Assembly: GCA_937925475.1 (NCBI GenBank)
Contig: CALEWH010000022.1
Coordinates: 1-64,000 of the forward strand
Length of the DNA stretch: 64,000 bases
Origin: an uncultured Clostridia bacterium
GTDB lineage: Bacteria; Bacillota; Clostridia; Christensenellales; UBA1242
Direction: 5' to 3'
A model generated the notes under the pieces. The model saw nothing but the letters and a program-made list of their open reading frames with translations, had not been told where the DNA came from and searched no databases. How positions within the stretch are numbered: position 1 is the first letter of the stretch; every line of letters starts with the position of its first letter. Positions 37,909 through 52,900 of the stretch are shown one piece after another. A program made the position numbers and the translations under genes.

Positions 37909-40900
37909 TCATTTATACAAATTACGCTCATTTGTCGATTTAGTTGTATACCAACTTAATATAGTAGAAAAGGTTGACCTAAATGAATTATTTGCTTGGT
38001 CTTTTGTATTTAATGCTTGATAGAAGTTCTTAATTATTCCACAACTCGAATCTCTATATAATACAAAACTATATATATCCCCACTAAATATACCCTTATT
38101 TATCTCGTATACATCGCCAAGATCAAATGCATTACTATTATAGTTTTCATTCTTCTCACTCCAAAAGAAGCAATCCTTACTATAGTTTAAATTAGTAGAA
38201 ACATAGATATCTAAATGATTTTTTATATTATGAATTTCAGAATCCTTCCAATAATGCTTAATAAAGTCTTCACCGTCGATTTCCCCAAATTGTTGACCTA
38301 CTAAGTCATAAGAATTTGCATAGATATTATACTCTATTACCATAATTCCACTATTTTCCCAACTACCATACTCTATACTCGAATAAAATCTTTGAGCATA
38401 TCTATTTATCAAATATTTTTGATTTTTGTAATTAGATGATAAGCCATAAATTTGATCTATTGTTTTTCCAACCATTTTATCTGTTGAATTATACAATCCG
38501 CCAAATACAAATCCTGAAAGAGATTTGAAATTTTGAAGTTTCAACATATCTGCAGTACGCCACCAAATGTCATTATTTAAATCATAACTCTTTAAATTAC
38601 TATAAAACAATGAATCATCGTGTGCCCAACCTTTATGTACTTGGAATGGATTTCCACTTTTCCACAATTCCATCAAAGATTTTTTTACTGTGGTTTGAGT
38701 TCGATTGTTAAATGATTCATCAGTTTTAGAATAACCATCATAATCAGTAGAATAAGGACCATACCACATACCTTTCCAATTTTTAATGTCTTCATTTAGA
38801 TATCCGACCGAATATCCTATTGGAGAGTCAAAATTTTTATTATATCCAAAGAAATTAGTTTGCACATCGTTTAGTTTTAGCGAACCAAATCTCAATCCAT
38901 CAACCACCCAACTATATTTATACTTTATTTTATTTGTCCATTCATCAGATGTGTAGACACCAGCTTCAATAGTATTACCCTTTGGATCAGTTATATCTGA
39001 ATTTAGATGATATTTATATGCTACTTCACTATTAATTACAACATTATTAAATGCTATATGATTACTGCTGTAAGCATAACCCGCTACACCGCCTGCATAG
39101 TAAGAACTTTTTACATTTTTGATGTTATTAGTTACATTTTCTATGTACAACTCGATTCCTAAATCTTTACCATATTCTACATATCCTAGACTGCCAATTA
39201 ATCCACCAGCAGATGACTTGAAGTTTGAACTACCTTCACATTCTACAACATCTCCAGCAAGCGAACAGTTATAAATCTCAACTTTACCTCCACTAATATG
39301 GCCGATTATACCACCAGCATATTTTGTTCCGCTTATTTTTTGTCCATTTTCTATATTTACTTCACAATATTTAATAACCGCATCACCTGAAACGATACCA
39401 ACTACACCACCAGCAGTTTCACCTGTTATACTTTTTCCATTGTATGTGAATGTACTGTTATCTGTAAAACCTATATTACCCTTTTTTAGTGTACCTACAA
39501 TACCACCTGTAATACCTTCCGAAACAAGCTCTCCAAGGTTTTGACAAAATTTTAATGTATAAGGATTTTTAGTATCATCAATAACACCTACTATACCACC
39601 CAACGAAATATAATTCTTGATTTCATCTTCAGTTTTATCAGTTTTATCAGTATTTATTAGAATTGAAATGTCTGTGACATTAATACAACTTTCTATTGAT
39701 GAGTTAATGGATTTGCCTATTATACCACCAACATATTTGGTACCACCACCCGACTCACCTTTAATTTCGTATATTATACCAGACTCATAGGTAGTTTTAC
39801 CTGAAGTAGTAACACTATAACCAGAGATTACACTTTGGAAACTACTATTTTCAGCAAGTCCAACCAGCCCCATATTTCCATTTGAAATTTTAGCAGTTAT
39901 CGAACTGTTGTCTATGATACTAGCACCACCCATTACTTTACAATTATCCATCACTCCAGCAATAAGCCCTATGTTTGTTCCTGTTACCACTAGGCTTGAT
40001 GATGAAATAGTGTAATATTCAATGGTGTAATTTGTAAGCCTACCTGCAAACAAACCTACATTTGCAGAAGCATCATTATTTTCTATTTCGCAGTTTTCAA
40101 AACTAATACCACTCAACACACGATTAGTATTAGGTGTGGAAGTTATGTTACCCAACAATATTGAGTTCTTTGTTGTTTTAAAACTTCTAATAGTTAACGC
40201 ATATATATTTGGATTTAAGCTAAACAAGATATTTGAATTACTATCTTTACCACCAATAATTGCATAGTCATTGCCATAGAATGTACCTGACAAGTTTGCC
40301 GAAGTGTACATATCAGCTTTATAACCCATATACAAATCATTTAGCAAGACATAGTTATTTCTATCACTCACACTGCCATCATTAGCAATTTCATTGAAAT
40401 CTCTGATATTAAAGACTGGATATATATTTGACTCATCTGCAAAATATGTTATTGTTCCATCTTCCGACCTAGAAATCATTGTCGAAACAACTATGCCACC
40501 ATTGATATAGTATCTATGGAAATTATAGTTTTTGCCAGTATTTATTACAAAAACATAATATGCAGTTTCTTCTCCATTTGCATTTACTTCTTTCTTTATA
40601 TTTGCAGTTTCAAAACTCGAATTTTGTGTTTTATTATCTTCAAAATACATCGAAAGTGGATCGGAGTATGTATTAGTGATCTGTCCATTGCCTTCAAATG
40701 CAACATTTCGATTTGAAATGCTTTTACTATACAGAGTACCTTCAAATGCACAGAAATCTATTTTACCTGCGTTACTGTACGCAATACCACCAGAATTGAT
40801 TTTAAGCTTATTATCAATATTGTTATAATAAGCCTTGCCTGTATCATCAAATCTAAGACCTGTTATCATTGACGAACAATACGATGTACTAATGACATTA

Positions 40901-43900
40901 TTGTTTTCGTGTACTAGACCGCCAAGAGTCACAACATTTGATGTGTTGTGTAGATTTGTATACACAATCACCGCTCCCGAGCGATAAACATAACCATTGT
41001 TTGTACCTACTAGACCGCCTATATTACCACTGCTTATATTGTTTGTGCCTTTTACAACAACATTGTTTAGCACACCATAGTTTGTGCTTATTACATTTTC
41101 AAATCCAAGCAAATTGTAGTCAAACACGATGTTTCCAATCACACCTTTATTTACAATGTCATATCTTTGACCACTATGAGAAAGTGTGATTCCAGCTGTC
41201 GATTTTCCAGCAAGAACGGCATTACGACAGATAGTGATAGCACTTTCTATTTTAGCATTTTCTGTAATTATGTTATAGCCACTAATGGTTAAGATTTCCG
41301 CATCTGGATCTTTTGTCACTTTTGTCAACTCTCTGGCATTGTATTTAGTGCCTTCGCCATATATTTTTGTGAAGTAGTAGGAATTTGCTATCAAATAGTC
41401 TGTTTCTGTATTTATTTTTTCGCCATTTTGTAAGCCAATAAACGCATCTTTCAAACCTTCATAAATGTCATAGAAGTATTTACCCGAAGCATCTTGTTTT
41501 TCATAGTAGAAATCAAAATAATCTTCAATAATGTAAAGAGTACTTCCACTTAATGAAATACTGTTAAGGTTTTTATTTGCCCCATTTTCACTTATGACAT
41601 TGATAAATGGATTTACATACATCGCTTTATAGCTATTTGAATCATACTTGTTGGCATTGTTTGCATTTACATCGTCTTCAACCATCTTATATGTACTTTT
41701 TTCAACTTCATATACACTGGCTAGTACGCGACAATTTTCGAATGTAAACATTTCACTATTTTCTTCAATCGATCCAATATATCCGCCTATCATACCACCA
41801 AGATAGTATTTGCCAGAATTGTGTGTAAATTTGACATCACCATACGAGATATTGTCTTTTAGTGTAACTTCCCCAGTCTCCACGCCTATTAAAGCGCCTT
41901 CATAAACGGTTTTTCCGCCATCTACTATTACATCACCTTGCATATACGAGTTGTTTAGACCTGTTTCAGTTCGACCTATTAGTCCGCCGACCTTTACAGT
42001 ATCTTGCAACTTATTCGCGCTAGATTTTGCCACAACAACTTTAACATCTGCTGTATTAATAAGGTTTTCATTATTTTTTGTAGTACTCCCTTGTGCACCT
42101 ATAATACCACCGACTATAACATTGTCGTCTTTATCACCATTTACATCTTTATTGATTGTTACATTTATGCCTACACGATTGATAAGATATGTTCCATTTG
42201 TATAGTACGACTTCACATAGCCCATCAATCCGCCGATATTGTAAGTCTTTTGACTTCCACTTGTATTTGTAATAATTACATTAAATGATTTGTTAGAAGA
42301 CAAGTCTTCATAGTTGCCATCATTATTCATACTTCCACAGAATTGGCTATTTTGTACGCCATTTCCTTGGTAAAGATATCCGACTATTCCACCAATCGAA
42401 ACTGCCGTAGCACTTTGGGTTGTAGCGGAATTATCATTACCAACATTAATGTTTACATCAAATAAGTGATTGTAATTGGAAGCGGTTATGGAGCTATTAG
42501 TCATTTTGCCGACCATACCACCGACATTACTGCCACCTGCCAAAGTCCCTATCGCTGTCAATTTGACAACACTAGATACGCTTTCTATTCCCGCATCACT
42601 TACTTCGCCCACAATTGTACCTATGTTTGTGATTTTGCCAAGGCTCTCATCAAATTTATATTGGTTTGATTTGTCTTTACCAAAATTACCTGTGGTTATT
42701 TCTAATGTAAACTCTTCAGCATTTGAAGTAATATTAAGCCCTGAGATATTGCCACCTGTCATTTGACCAGCAACAAATCCGATTGATGTAGCTGTATTGT
42801 TGATTTTAATTGTGTTTCCACTGCCTTCAAACTCAATCTTTATTTCACAATTTTCAAGTGTAGAGTTTGTCATCTTGCCAAACAAGAAGCCCATATAAGC
42901 GGTATTATCATATAACGAACCATTATTTTTGATCAAATATGTCCACATATAAAAGTTGACATTTTTAAACACAAACTTACAATTTTCAAATGTTGTGCGT
43001 TCGATATATGAAGCAAAGAAGCCAAATGTATCTGTTGTGCTTACGCTAGCCTTATTGCCTGAAAGAGTACTCATATCAAACTCAAATATAACATTGCTAA
43101 TGGTTGCACCTTCTAACGATTCAAATAATTGATTAGTGAATGATGAGATATATACGGTTCGTGCTTCATCTAAACTTGTGTCACCAGACAATACACCCCT
43201 AAATCTCTCTGGGAATGTATAATTATTTTCACCACCTTGAATTGCGTTACCACTCTCCTTCAAACTAAGTGTATAACTTTTACCTTTTGTGTTTGAATTT
43301 AGTACTTCAATAAGTTGATTATGTGTTGTAATTACTGTCACTTGACCCGCTTTGCCAGACTCATATTCGAGCAAACCTGTTTCTTCATTGAAATACCACG
43401 ATTGCGATGGAGTGTTGGCTTGTGCACTATTAACTTCGGTGATCAAGTCACTTCCATTTGTATTAACTTTACCTATACAGCCCAAAAGGTTTTCTTTCGA
43501 AATGTCATAGCCAAAGCCGACTGCACTTCCAAATATGTTGATATATTCTTCATACTCGACGCCATTTTGAACACTTACATAGTAATAACCAGTCATTTTT
43601 GAAATAGGATATTGAGTTCCAAACAATGTGCTGTATCTCACAACATTGTTGTTTAGGACCTTTTTCTCAATTTCTGGTGGATCTGCTGTATTATCAGCTT
43701 CTTGATATTCGCTATAATATTTGCCATCCAATTCTTTTACAGTATTAGTTACTTCTGCATTATTTGGAGTAAGTCCACTAAAACTGCTTACCATATTACC
43801 TTCGGACATCTCACCAGTACGAGTGGTTGTGCCATAAACCGACGAATATACATTGTAGAATTGTTCGCCATAGTAAGTAAAGTAGTATGTTTTCTTGCTA

Positions 43901-46900
43901 TCAGCGTTTACATCAGTACTTATGTTGTAACATACTGGACTAACACTTGTGTTGTTTGTAGATACAACATATTTTTCGGTATCTTTATTATATGTACTAG
44001 TAAACAATCTTACACTTGCCATATTGTTTTCTATAACTGCAATGTTGCTACCTACACTGCTATGAACAAACATATTTTTAAGAGATGCCGAGTTGGCACC
44101 TGTGCTTATAGTATTTCCAGTGACAGTGAATAATGTTTTTTCTGTGGCACTGTCTACATATGTTCCAGCATTCAAGACTGCTTTTCCTAATACAGAACCC
44201 ATATATACAAAACGCGAGTTTTGATTAGAGATACTATTTGTGCGTTTTGTGATAGTAGGAATATTATCAAGGCTATACTCAGTCATTTGGTTTCCAAGTT
44301 CGGGCATACGCACATCATAATCAGTCACATTGACGCCATAGATGGCAGTAAGGTTGGATCTCAAAGTATCCACTACTTCGCTTCCCCAAACATTTTCTGC
44401 GATTGCATTGTTTAGATACATATCAAATGAGTTGTATCTATAAAAACCGACTAGACCGCCCACAATTTCTTTTGCGCGAACATTGCCTGTTGCAAAACTA
44501 TATGCGACACCGATTTTACCTTCGGCATAACCCATAAGTCCGCCAGCAATTCTTGCGCCAAGATTGTAGACATTGACTTTTGCAAAACTGTCAAGAATAA
44601 TGACATTTTTACCACGACCAGCGATACCGCCAATCGCAACAGATACGGTCACACCGCTATCTGTATTTAGGAATAGGTCGTTTTTAGAAACCTTATCCGA
44701 AGTAATTTGTGCAATATCAAGGTCAATTTGGTCTTGATAATCGCTATCAAGGTGTCGTACATTTACTCTTTCCAAAATAGCATTTTCGACTTGACCAGCA
44801 ATTGCACCGCCAAACGCTCTACCATAAATGCGTTGATATGTGTCGACATTGTTTGAGCCTTGCATCAACATAAAGTAGCTATTTCTAAGGTGAGTGTTGT
44901 TTCCGATATAACCAAATAGTCCACCGGCCATATCACCCGAAATCTCGACATTGTCTCTTACAATAATGTCGTGAACACTGACAGCATTGTTTCTGTACTC
45001 TGTCAACTTGTATGTTGACATATTATTTACATTTGTGACTGCGCTTGTTGTGTCGCTACCAACTTGGATATTGTTTGCAAGTATAACACCTGCTACACCA
45101 CCAGCATATGAGATTTGGTTAAGATTTTTAATATTTCCATTTTCATCAAAACTAATTAGATTGTAGGCTCTCTTATTGCCCATAATGTCGCCAAACTCTT
45201 CGTAATAAGCGCCTGTGTCTTCATAACTGTCGCTAAAATCGGAAAGTTTGTTGTTTGTCGAAGTGACTCTGACATTTTTAATAGTGATGTCATTCATAAT
45301 CACGCCATTGCCACTGATAAGACCTGCTAGACCGCCTACTAGGTTGTAACCACTAATTGTATTGATAGCACTAGTAGTCGCGCTCTTCTTTCCTTCAATA
45401 GTAATGCCCATCAATATTCCTTTATACACACTACCTGCAAGTAGTCCAACTTTGTTTGCACGAGAGTCAGACAACTCATTGTAGTTGAAGTTGACATTGT
45501 ATATTGTAGGTGAAATAATTTCAATGTTTGTTTTACCTTTAAAGATACCTTCTTGAGCATTAGTCATACCTATTTGCTTAAACAAACCAAAGTCTTCAAG
45601 GTTGTTTCCCGATGTATTTGTGTTGTTTAGGGTGATGTCGCTAATTGTCATTCCATTACCGATTATATACCCTGCAAACACTACTTTTGACAATGGGATT
45701 TGATCGTCTTCGTTGTTGCATTTATATGTATTGTTTAGACTAATCTTTGCCAATGAGATATTGTTTACAAGTTTGATATATCTTGGATTGTAAGTTTGTG
45801 GGCTTGTATCATCTCGTCCACCAAATAAATAGAAGTAATCATTTTGACTATTTCCAAACCTATTAGAGTTTTCAACAATGTATTTTGCAAAATGCGATGG
45901 TTGGGAAATAATAATTGGATTTTGTTTTGTTCCTATATTTGGACCAGTATATCTATAATCGTATTTAAGTTTGTCACCTTCGCTTGCACTTTCGGTGCTT
46001 TTGTTTGTAAGCGTCCTAACTGACTCTATATTGCAGTTTACTGTATTTAATAGAGTCGGATATCTATTATTGTTTAAAATCCATATTCCGTCAAATGCTG
46101 AGCTACTGCTTGCAAATGTAAAGCCTTCAAAGCTTCCACTATTGGCAAACGAAATACCTACTTTGATATCAGACGGAGACGCTTCTGAAATAATTGCTTT
46201 TGCTGGGTCGATACTCTTCAAAACATCTTGTGTTGCATTTGTAGATGTGATGCCCATCTCTTCTTCTACTATCAAATAGTAAGCGTTTTGAAGCGTCGAA
46301 CCTGCTTCGTAGTTTTTAACAAATCGGCCGTGAGCACGCGAGTTTATATTTGAAGTAACGCTTGTGGTGTATGCGTTTTTGATAACACCAGTAGACTTGT
46401 TTTCAAATGCAAAGCCCGCACTGTATACTGTTTGGACAATTATGTCGACCATTGAGTATGCATTTTCTATTGTGCCTTGGTTGTCGTATACAAAACCACC
46501 TACATTTCCTTTTGACGAAATGTGTGTTTTTGTAGCACGAAGATTTACTATATCATCCCCATATGCCGAATACTCGCTACCCGAAACAAAGCACGAGTAT
46601 ATGGTTGCGTTATTGGAGTTTTGTCCTACAAAACCCGCAGTAGTCGAACCCGATTGGATGTTTGTGGTGTTTTCAACCGAAACACCCATAACATACGAAT
46701 TGGATATAATGCCTGTGTTTGATGCGACAAAACCAGATATCTTATTTCCACCTACAAGAGTAAATGGATAAACTTTTGTATTCTCTGATTTGTTTTCGTT
46801 GGACTCAGTTTTAGTCTTTTTAATGTACGAATATCCATCTTTTTTGTAATCAACCGCATTTAGTCCAACAAACGAGTCAGATATTGCACCGCTATTTTGC

Positions 46901-49900
46901 GCTACAAAACCCGCAATAGTGGCCGAACACATCTCACCATTAGAATAACCTTGTTTTGAGTAGATGTTTAGATAGTTGTTATTTGTCGATTTGTCTGGGG
47001 CTGTGAAATTAACTACTCTTACATTTGAAATTACGCCTTCGTTTTGTGCAGCGACAACACCAAATGTAACTTCTCTTATGTCCTCACCTGCTATTGTTCC
47101 ATCTATGGTGAACTTAGTTTTTGCGTTTGCTGATGATGCGTCATCAGATACAAGTTTACTTATGTCGACATTAAGATTTTGGATAACTGTGTATTGACCT
47201 ATTTTTCTAAATAGACCTGCTTCGATTGCGTTGTTTTCCGCACCGCTGAAATCCCACGAATTTATTGTGATTGTAAAGCCGTTTGCATTAAACGACGAAA
47301 CATAAATGTCGCGTGGAGCCCATTTTTCAAGTACAAGGTCGCATAGCAATATGTAGTTTCCAAAGTTAAGTTCGGTCGGATCAATGTCTGGATTGTTGGA
47401 AATTTGTTCGTTGACACTGTCTTCGGTCATAAACGAACACATATTAACAAAGTCGCTTACATTTCTAATTGGATTTGGATGATCGACTGACGAATTGTCA
47501 GTGATTTGCAAAGTGAAATTAGCAATTTTGTAGTGTTTTGGGTCGTTACTATTATCAATAACAGGCACACCATTAACCACATTGTAATCAAACTTAAATT
47601 GCATATTGTTGTTGCTTATCTTCAATGCATTGATGCCATAGTATGGCATTTTGCCAGTACTTGACAAGAAGAATTGATAGTTTGCTAGATTTATGCCATC
47701 AACAGTAGGATAGAAAGCATCTTTATTAAGTAAGGTCGATGTTTCATTTTTAGACTTCTTATCCCCATCAAGTGTGTACCAACCATTGTGATAAGTGTTA
47801 TTTTGATTTGCGCCAGTGCCTTTGATATCTTCGGCAGAACTTTGACCATTGTTGTATTTGACAAGTTTAATTACGCTCTTAAACAATGCTTTATCGAAGT
47901 CTGTTGCATCAATTTCACTCAACTTGTCCACTTCTTTTGCTATATCAGAATATATCAATTCGTCTATACTTATATTCTTTTCTCTTAGTTTTTCAAGAAC
48001 ACCGTTGTAGATAGATTGAGCTTGGGTGTTTAGTTCGACCGAAGCACTAAGCGAAGTGTAATTGCTAAACTTGATAGAAATAAGATTTGGCGATGTGCCA
48101 TTTACATAAACATTTTCAATATCAAATAGTCTTGTTTCAAGAGTGAATGTTCCTGTTGTGGTTACTCTTGAAGTATTTACAATCCTATAACCAGACACAA
48201 CAAACTTGTATGTTGTTAGTGGGGCATCCTTAGGGACAAAAATGTAAAGTTCTTGCGATAAATATGACGCATTGAATGTATAATCTATTCGAGTATATCT
48301 GTCGCTTATCTTATAGCATAGATATGGAGTGTTTGTGTTTGTAAGAGTTGCTTGTTTTCCGGCAAAATCGTACAACTTTCCAACAGTATCTACATCCCAA
48401 GTAAGCGTATCTTCGACATTGGCTGTACTTATCAAAACACGCTTGTACTCACCTACTGGATCGTAGTCTTCATTTTGACCGCTTAGATTTGTAAAGTAGA
48501 TATGTGGCATAACATCAACTTCGATGCTCATATTTGTACTCAACAACACGCTGTCATTTTTGCCATATGCGATTATTTGCAAATCCACCATACTGCCTTC
48601 GGTGATCGAACTATCAAAGTCGATAAAGACATAGTAGAAGTTTGCATAATCGTGGCTAGTGTCGCCAGAATAAATCAAGCTCCAAAGTTTGATGCCATTT
48701 TCTATGCGAGTGTTTGCCGAAGTAACATTGACAAATTCAAGTGGATTGCTAATTCCATTTATATTGGCTTGTCTTAGGGTGATTTTGTCATTGTTGGATT
48801 TAATAGCAATATAACTCAAATTGTTGTAGTCTTTCATAACTTTTAAGCGGATAAGTCCAGTTTTGCCTGGTTCCATCTTGCTTACATACTCGGCATTTGT
48901 GTCGATAGTATATACATTTCTATCATTTTCTTTTGCTTTCAAATTGAAGAACGAAGTCACCACATTGGATACTGTGTTTGCTTCGATAGTAAGAGCAAAC
49001 TTTGCCACTTGGTCAGCGTACTCTTCCATTACTACCCCGTTATTAGACCATGACTTAGGGATAAATGTAAAGTTGTATTTTAGTGCTTCTTCAAGTGGAT
49101 TTGTGTATCCATTGTTTTTGTATTCGTCGTAGTATTTTTCAATATTCATTTCCAAATACAATGTATATTTTATTCTATACAAATTCTTTGTGCCTTGGAT
49201 AGCGACTGCTTCGCTGTCTTTTACAACAAACACATTTATCATATCAAATAGGTTTTGACTACTTGTATTATTTGCCGATACAACATTGCCATTTCTATCT
49301 AAAATCACAATGTCCATTTCTTCGTCTTTATTTGACGAAACAATTTCGACGCTAACACTTGTATTTCCTTCTGGTTTGATAGTCGAAGCATTGTTTGTGC
49401 CGACACTAATGCTTTTTGCAAGGTCAAATACTTCGATGTCAATTATTTCACTCATATAGTCAAGCATAAATATGCCTGCACTATACTTGATGTAAGGCAC
49501 AAGTTTTATTTGCAATTTTCCGGCTTTTTGTCCCATCAAAACAATAGGATTGGACATATCAAAGTCGTATTCTTCACCTATACTATCTTCATTTAGTAGT
49601 GTGCCATTATAACTTACTTCGGCAGTGTTGTTGGAAGACTCAACAAGACTCAATTTGTATCCGCCAACATTTGCGTCAAATACAAACGATTGAGTTCCTT
49701 CCACCAAAGTATTGTTGAAACCATATGAGTAGGTTTTGGCTTTGTTTACATATGTGGTCATCGAGTTTATGCTCTCGACACCGCTTAGTCCGTTTACGAT
49801 ATATATTGTGATTTCAAAAGTGTTGTTTCCGTCATATTTGTTTGTAAATGTAAGTTTTACAAGGCCTGTACCATTCACAACAAGACTTGTGTGTCCATCA

Positions 49901-52900
49901 AACTTTTCAACACTTAATATGTTTGCATTGTTTGACTTTATAATGTACTCGTGCAAGTCGTTTAGTTTGAAAATATCACTCTCAAACACATCAGCAAAAC
50001 TTAGCACGATTGGTGCTTGACCACCGATATATTTTGCATCCAACTCGGCTTTTTCTGCGTCACTGCCTGCGATAACATAAGTGTTTTGTCCGTCATACTT
50101 GCCATTTGGCTTGTTGTAGAACAACACAACTTCGCTATCACTAAGTTTGACATAACCTTGTTTCAATTCGTTTAGGTCCGAACTTCCATTGTAGTTGAAA
50201 TCGGTCACTTTTACATTTAGTTTTGAAACCGAGTCGTACAAAACATCAAGTGATTGGGCAGTTTCGCCTTCCGCCAATCTTCTGATTAGCACTGGCAAAC
50301 CATTGTTGACATTTTCGTCGACAAACCATAGTGCGTTTTTATTATCCAAAACATACTTGCCGTCTTCATTGACTTTTGCAATGATGTTTCCTTCATTATC
50401 CATCACATAGTTATTAGCAGTACTTCCTACTTGACCATTTGTATACGCAAAATTATACAGCATAGCAAGTTGTTTTTTAGTCAAAACTACTGTGACATAT
50501 TCGCTTCCGTTTTCTTTAATGGTCTTGCTTTCCACACCATTAAACATAACAGTATTGTTTTCACTAAGTGTGATAGTGACATTTGTGAAATATGTATTCT
50601 CACCTATTACTAGGTCACACACATTTCCTTCAATTGCAAATTCGATTTTGTTGCTACCGACTTCATTTGTAAATTCTATGCTATCAAAAATCGAACCATA
50701 TTTATCTTCATTTGTACTGTCAATGCATAGATAGTAAGTGTTGCCGTCAGTTCCAGTCAACTTGTCATATGTAGTTGTAGTTGTGCTATTTTCAGTGTAG
50801 TAAAGTGGTATATAATTTTCATTTATGATTGCAAAATATCCACTAAACTCATTTTCATAAGCACTATCAACAAAGAATGTGTTTCCATTGTAATACAAAG
50901 TAACAGTGTTTGTATCATTGATATTCCATTTTAGAGTAAATGTAACTTTGGATTCGTCAGTAACATAGTCGCTAATTGTGACATTTTCAAGGATAGCGAT
51001 TTCTTGTTCGCCTTCCTTTATATAAACAACTGGTCGAATATTATTTACTTCAAACTTTGTGGCAAATAGGTTTTCCATAGAAATGTCTTTTGCATCAGTA
51101 ATGTCGATAGCTCCTACTTCTGTTTCGTCCTTGTCGCATTTTTCCAACAATATTTTCGAATAATCTTCGGCAGTTTGTCCGCTTTGGATTGAATTATCAA
51201 GTTTGGATATAGCACTATATAGCAAATTTTCGGCTTTAATTGTACTTATATTCTCAGGGACATTTATGGCATAAGCGTTTAAGAAGAAACGATCATTTCC
51301 ACCTAGGTCTGTTTGGACATTTCCGTCAAAGCCAAGGTCTTTAAACATATCCACTTTGTCGTCTGGAATATAGTTGTTTGCGCCCGCAGGGATTGTGCCA
51401 TTTTTAAACAAGTTGTATCTTGTGTGTTTTCCAGTGCCATAATCAAACACATTTTTATGTACAGTATACACAAATAGTTTGTCTTCTTCAGTAAATACAG
51501 CAAAAGTAACATCTATCTTAGACACAACCATACTCTTTGGTGTGCGGATGTTTAGTACATTTGAAGTGTTTTCCCAAGTACTAAATGTGCTATTAGAAAC
51601 AGCATAGAATTGATTTATTGAGACATTTGTGCCAAAGTCAAAGGCATAATTTGTGTAAGAAACACTTTCAGTCTTTGTAGCGACATATCTAATATATTCG
51701 CCGACATTTTTGTCTTCAGTCAAAGTATTTTCGTCTTCCTTAAACTCCACGCTGACAGCGTCCACCGAGCCACTAGATTGAGTAGGCACGATGTCATTTC
51801 CAAGTATAACCTTTGGAACATCATCACGCGAGTAAATATTTCCGATAAAGTAAGCATTGTCGATGAGGATATTATTGTTGCTATTTCCTACAAAACCGCC
51901 AATGTACTCTTTTGTAGTAGTGGCATAAGACTTAATGTCAGCCATTACATAACTGCTTTTTATAGCGATATCAGCATTTGTACTAGCGACTAGTCCACCA
52001 ACAATCGATGTGTTTATGCTACTTGCTTGTCTAACAATGATATTTCCACAATATTTGTTACTATCATAAGTAGCGTCGACTTGGGTGCCACCAAATGCGC
52101 GAATGTACGAATTGACAAACTCGACTTTGTCTTGTGCGTTTGCTACAAAACCAGCGACATTGTCATAACCCATAATCGAGTTTTTATAATTGTCGTTGTA
52201 CAAAAACTCAACGACTACATGTTCAAATGTTACTTTTTGGCTTTCACCAACCACACCGGCTACATTTTTGTATCCACTGATTGATGGTGTAACCCTTACA
52301 TCTTTTGCTGTAAATGTGCCAGTAGTTTCGCCCGCTACTCCACCCAAAGTTGCGTTGGAGATGTTTGCGTCATCTCCACCACTGATTGCTTGGATTTTGC
52401 CCGATACTTTAATGCCAGTGACAGTGCTATTTTCAGCAGTACCAAATACTCCACCTATTATGTGTTTGCCTTGTGTCTTATCTGCTGTAAGTCCATCAAA
52501 TGTTGTGGCAATATTTGACGCAACATCGTCTGCAAACATATTAATCGAGTCCTTAGCACTCAAACTAACTTTGTTTGCCTTTGCGACGATTCCGCCCACA
52601 ACTATTTGGTTGGCTGATTTTTCTTCGGTTATTTTTGCGTCATACGATACATTGATATTTCCTGACACAAATAGATTGTCAAGTTTGACATTGTTTGCGA
52701 TACCCGCAAGTCCACCAAGACTTAGCGAATATTGTTCTTTGGTCGCAATTTTAATATTGTAATTTATATTTTTTAGAGTAAGGTCGTGTATGCTATACTC
52801 AGAGTCTTCTTTGTGTTCGACTTTTGCAAACAAGCCACCGATATAGTCACCTGTTTTTGTGATTGCATAATTTGCTGTAAGTCCAGCAATGTATTTGCCA

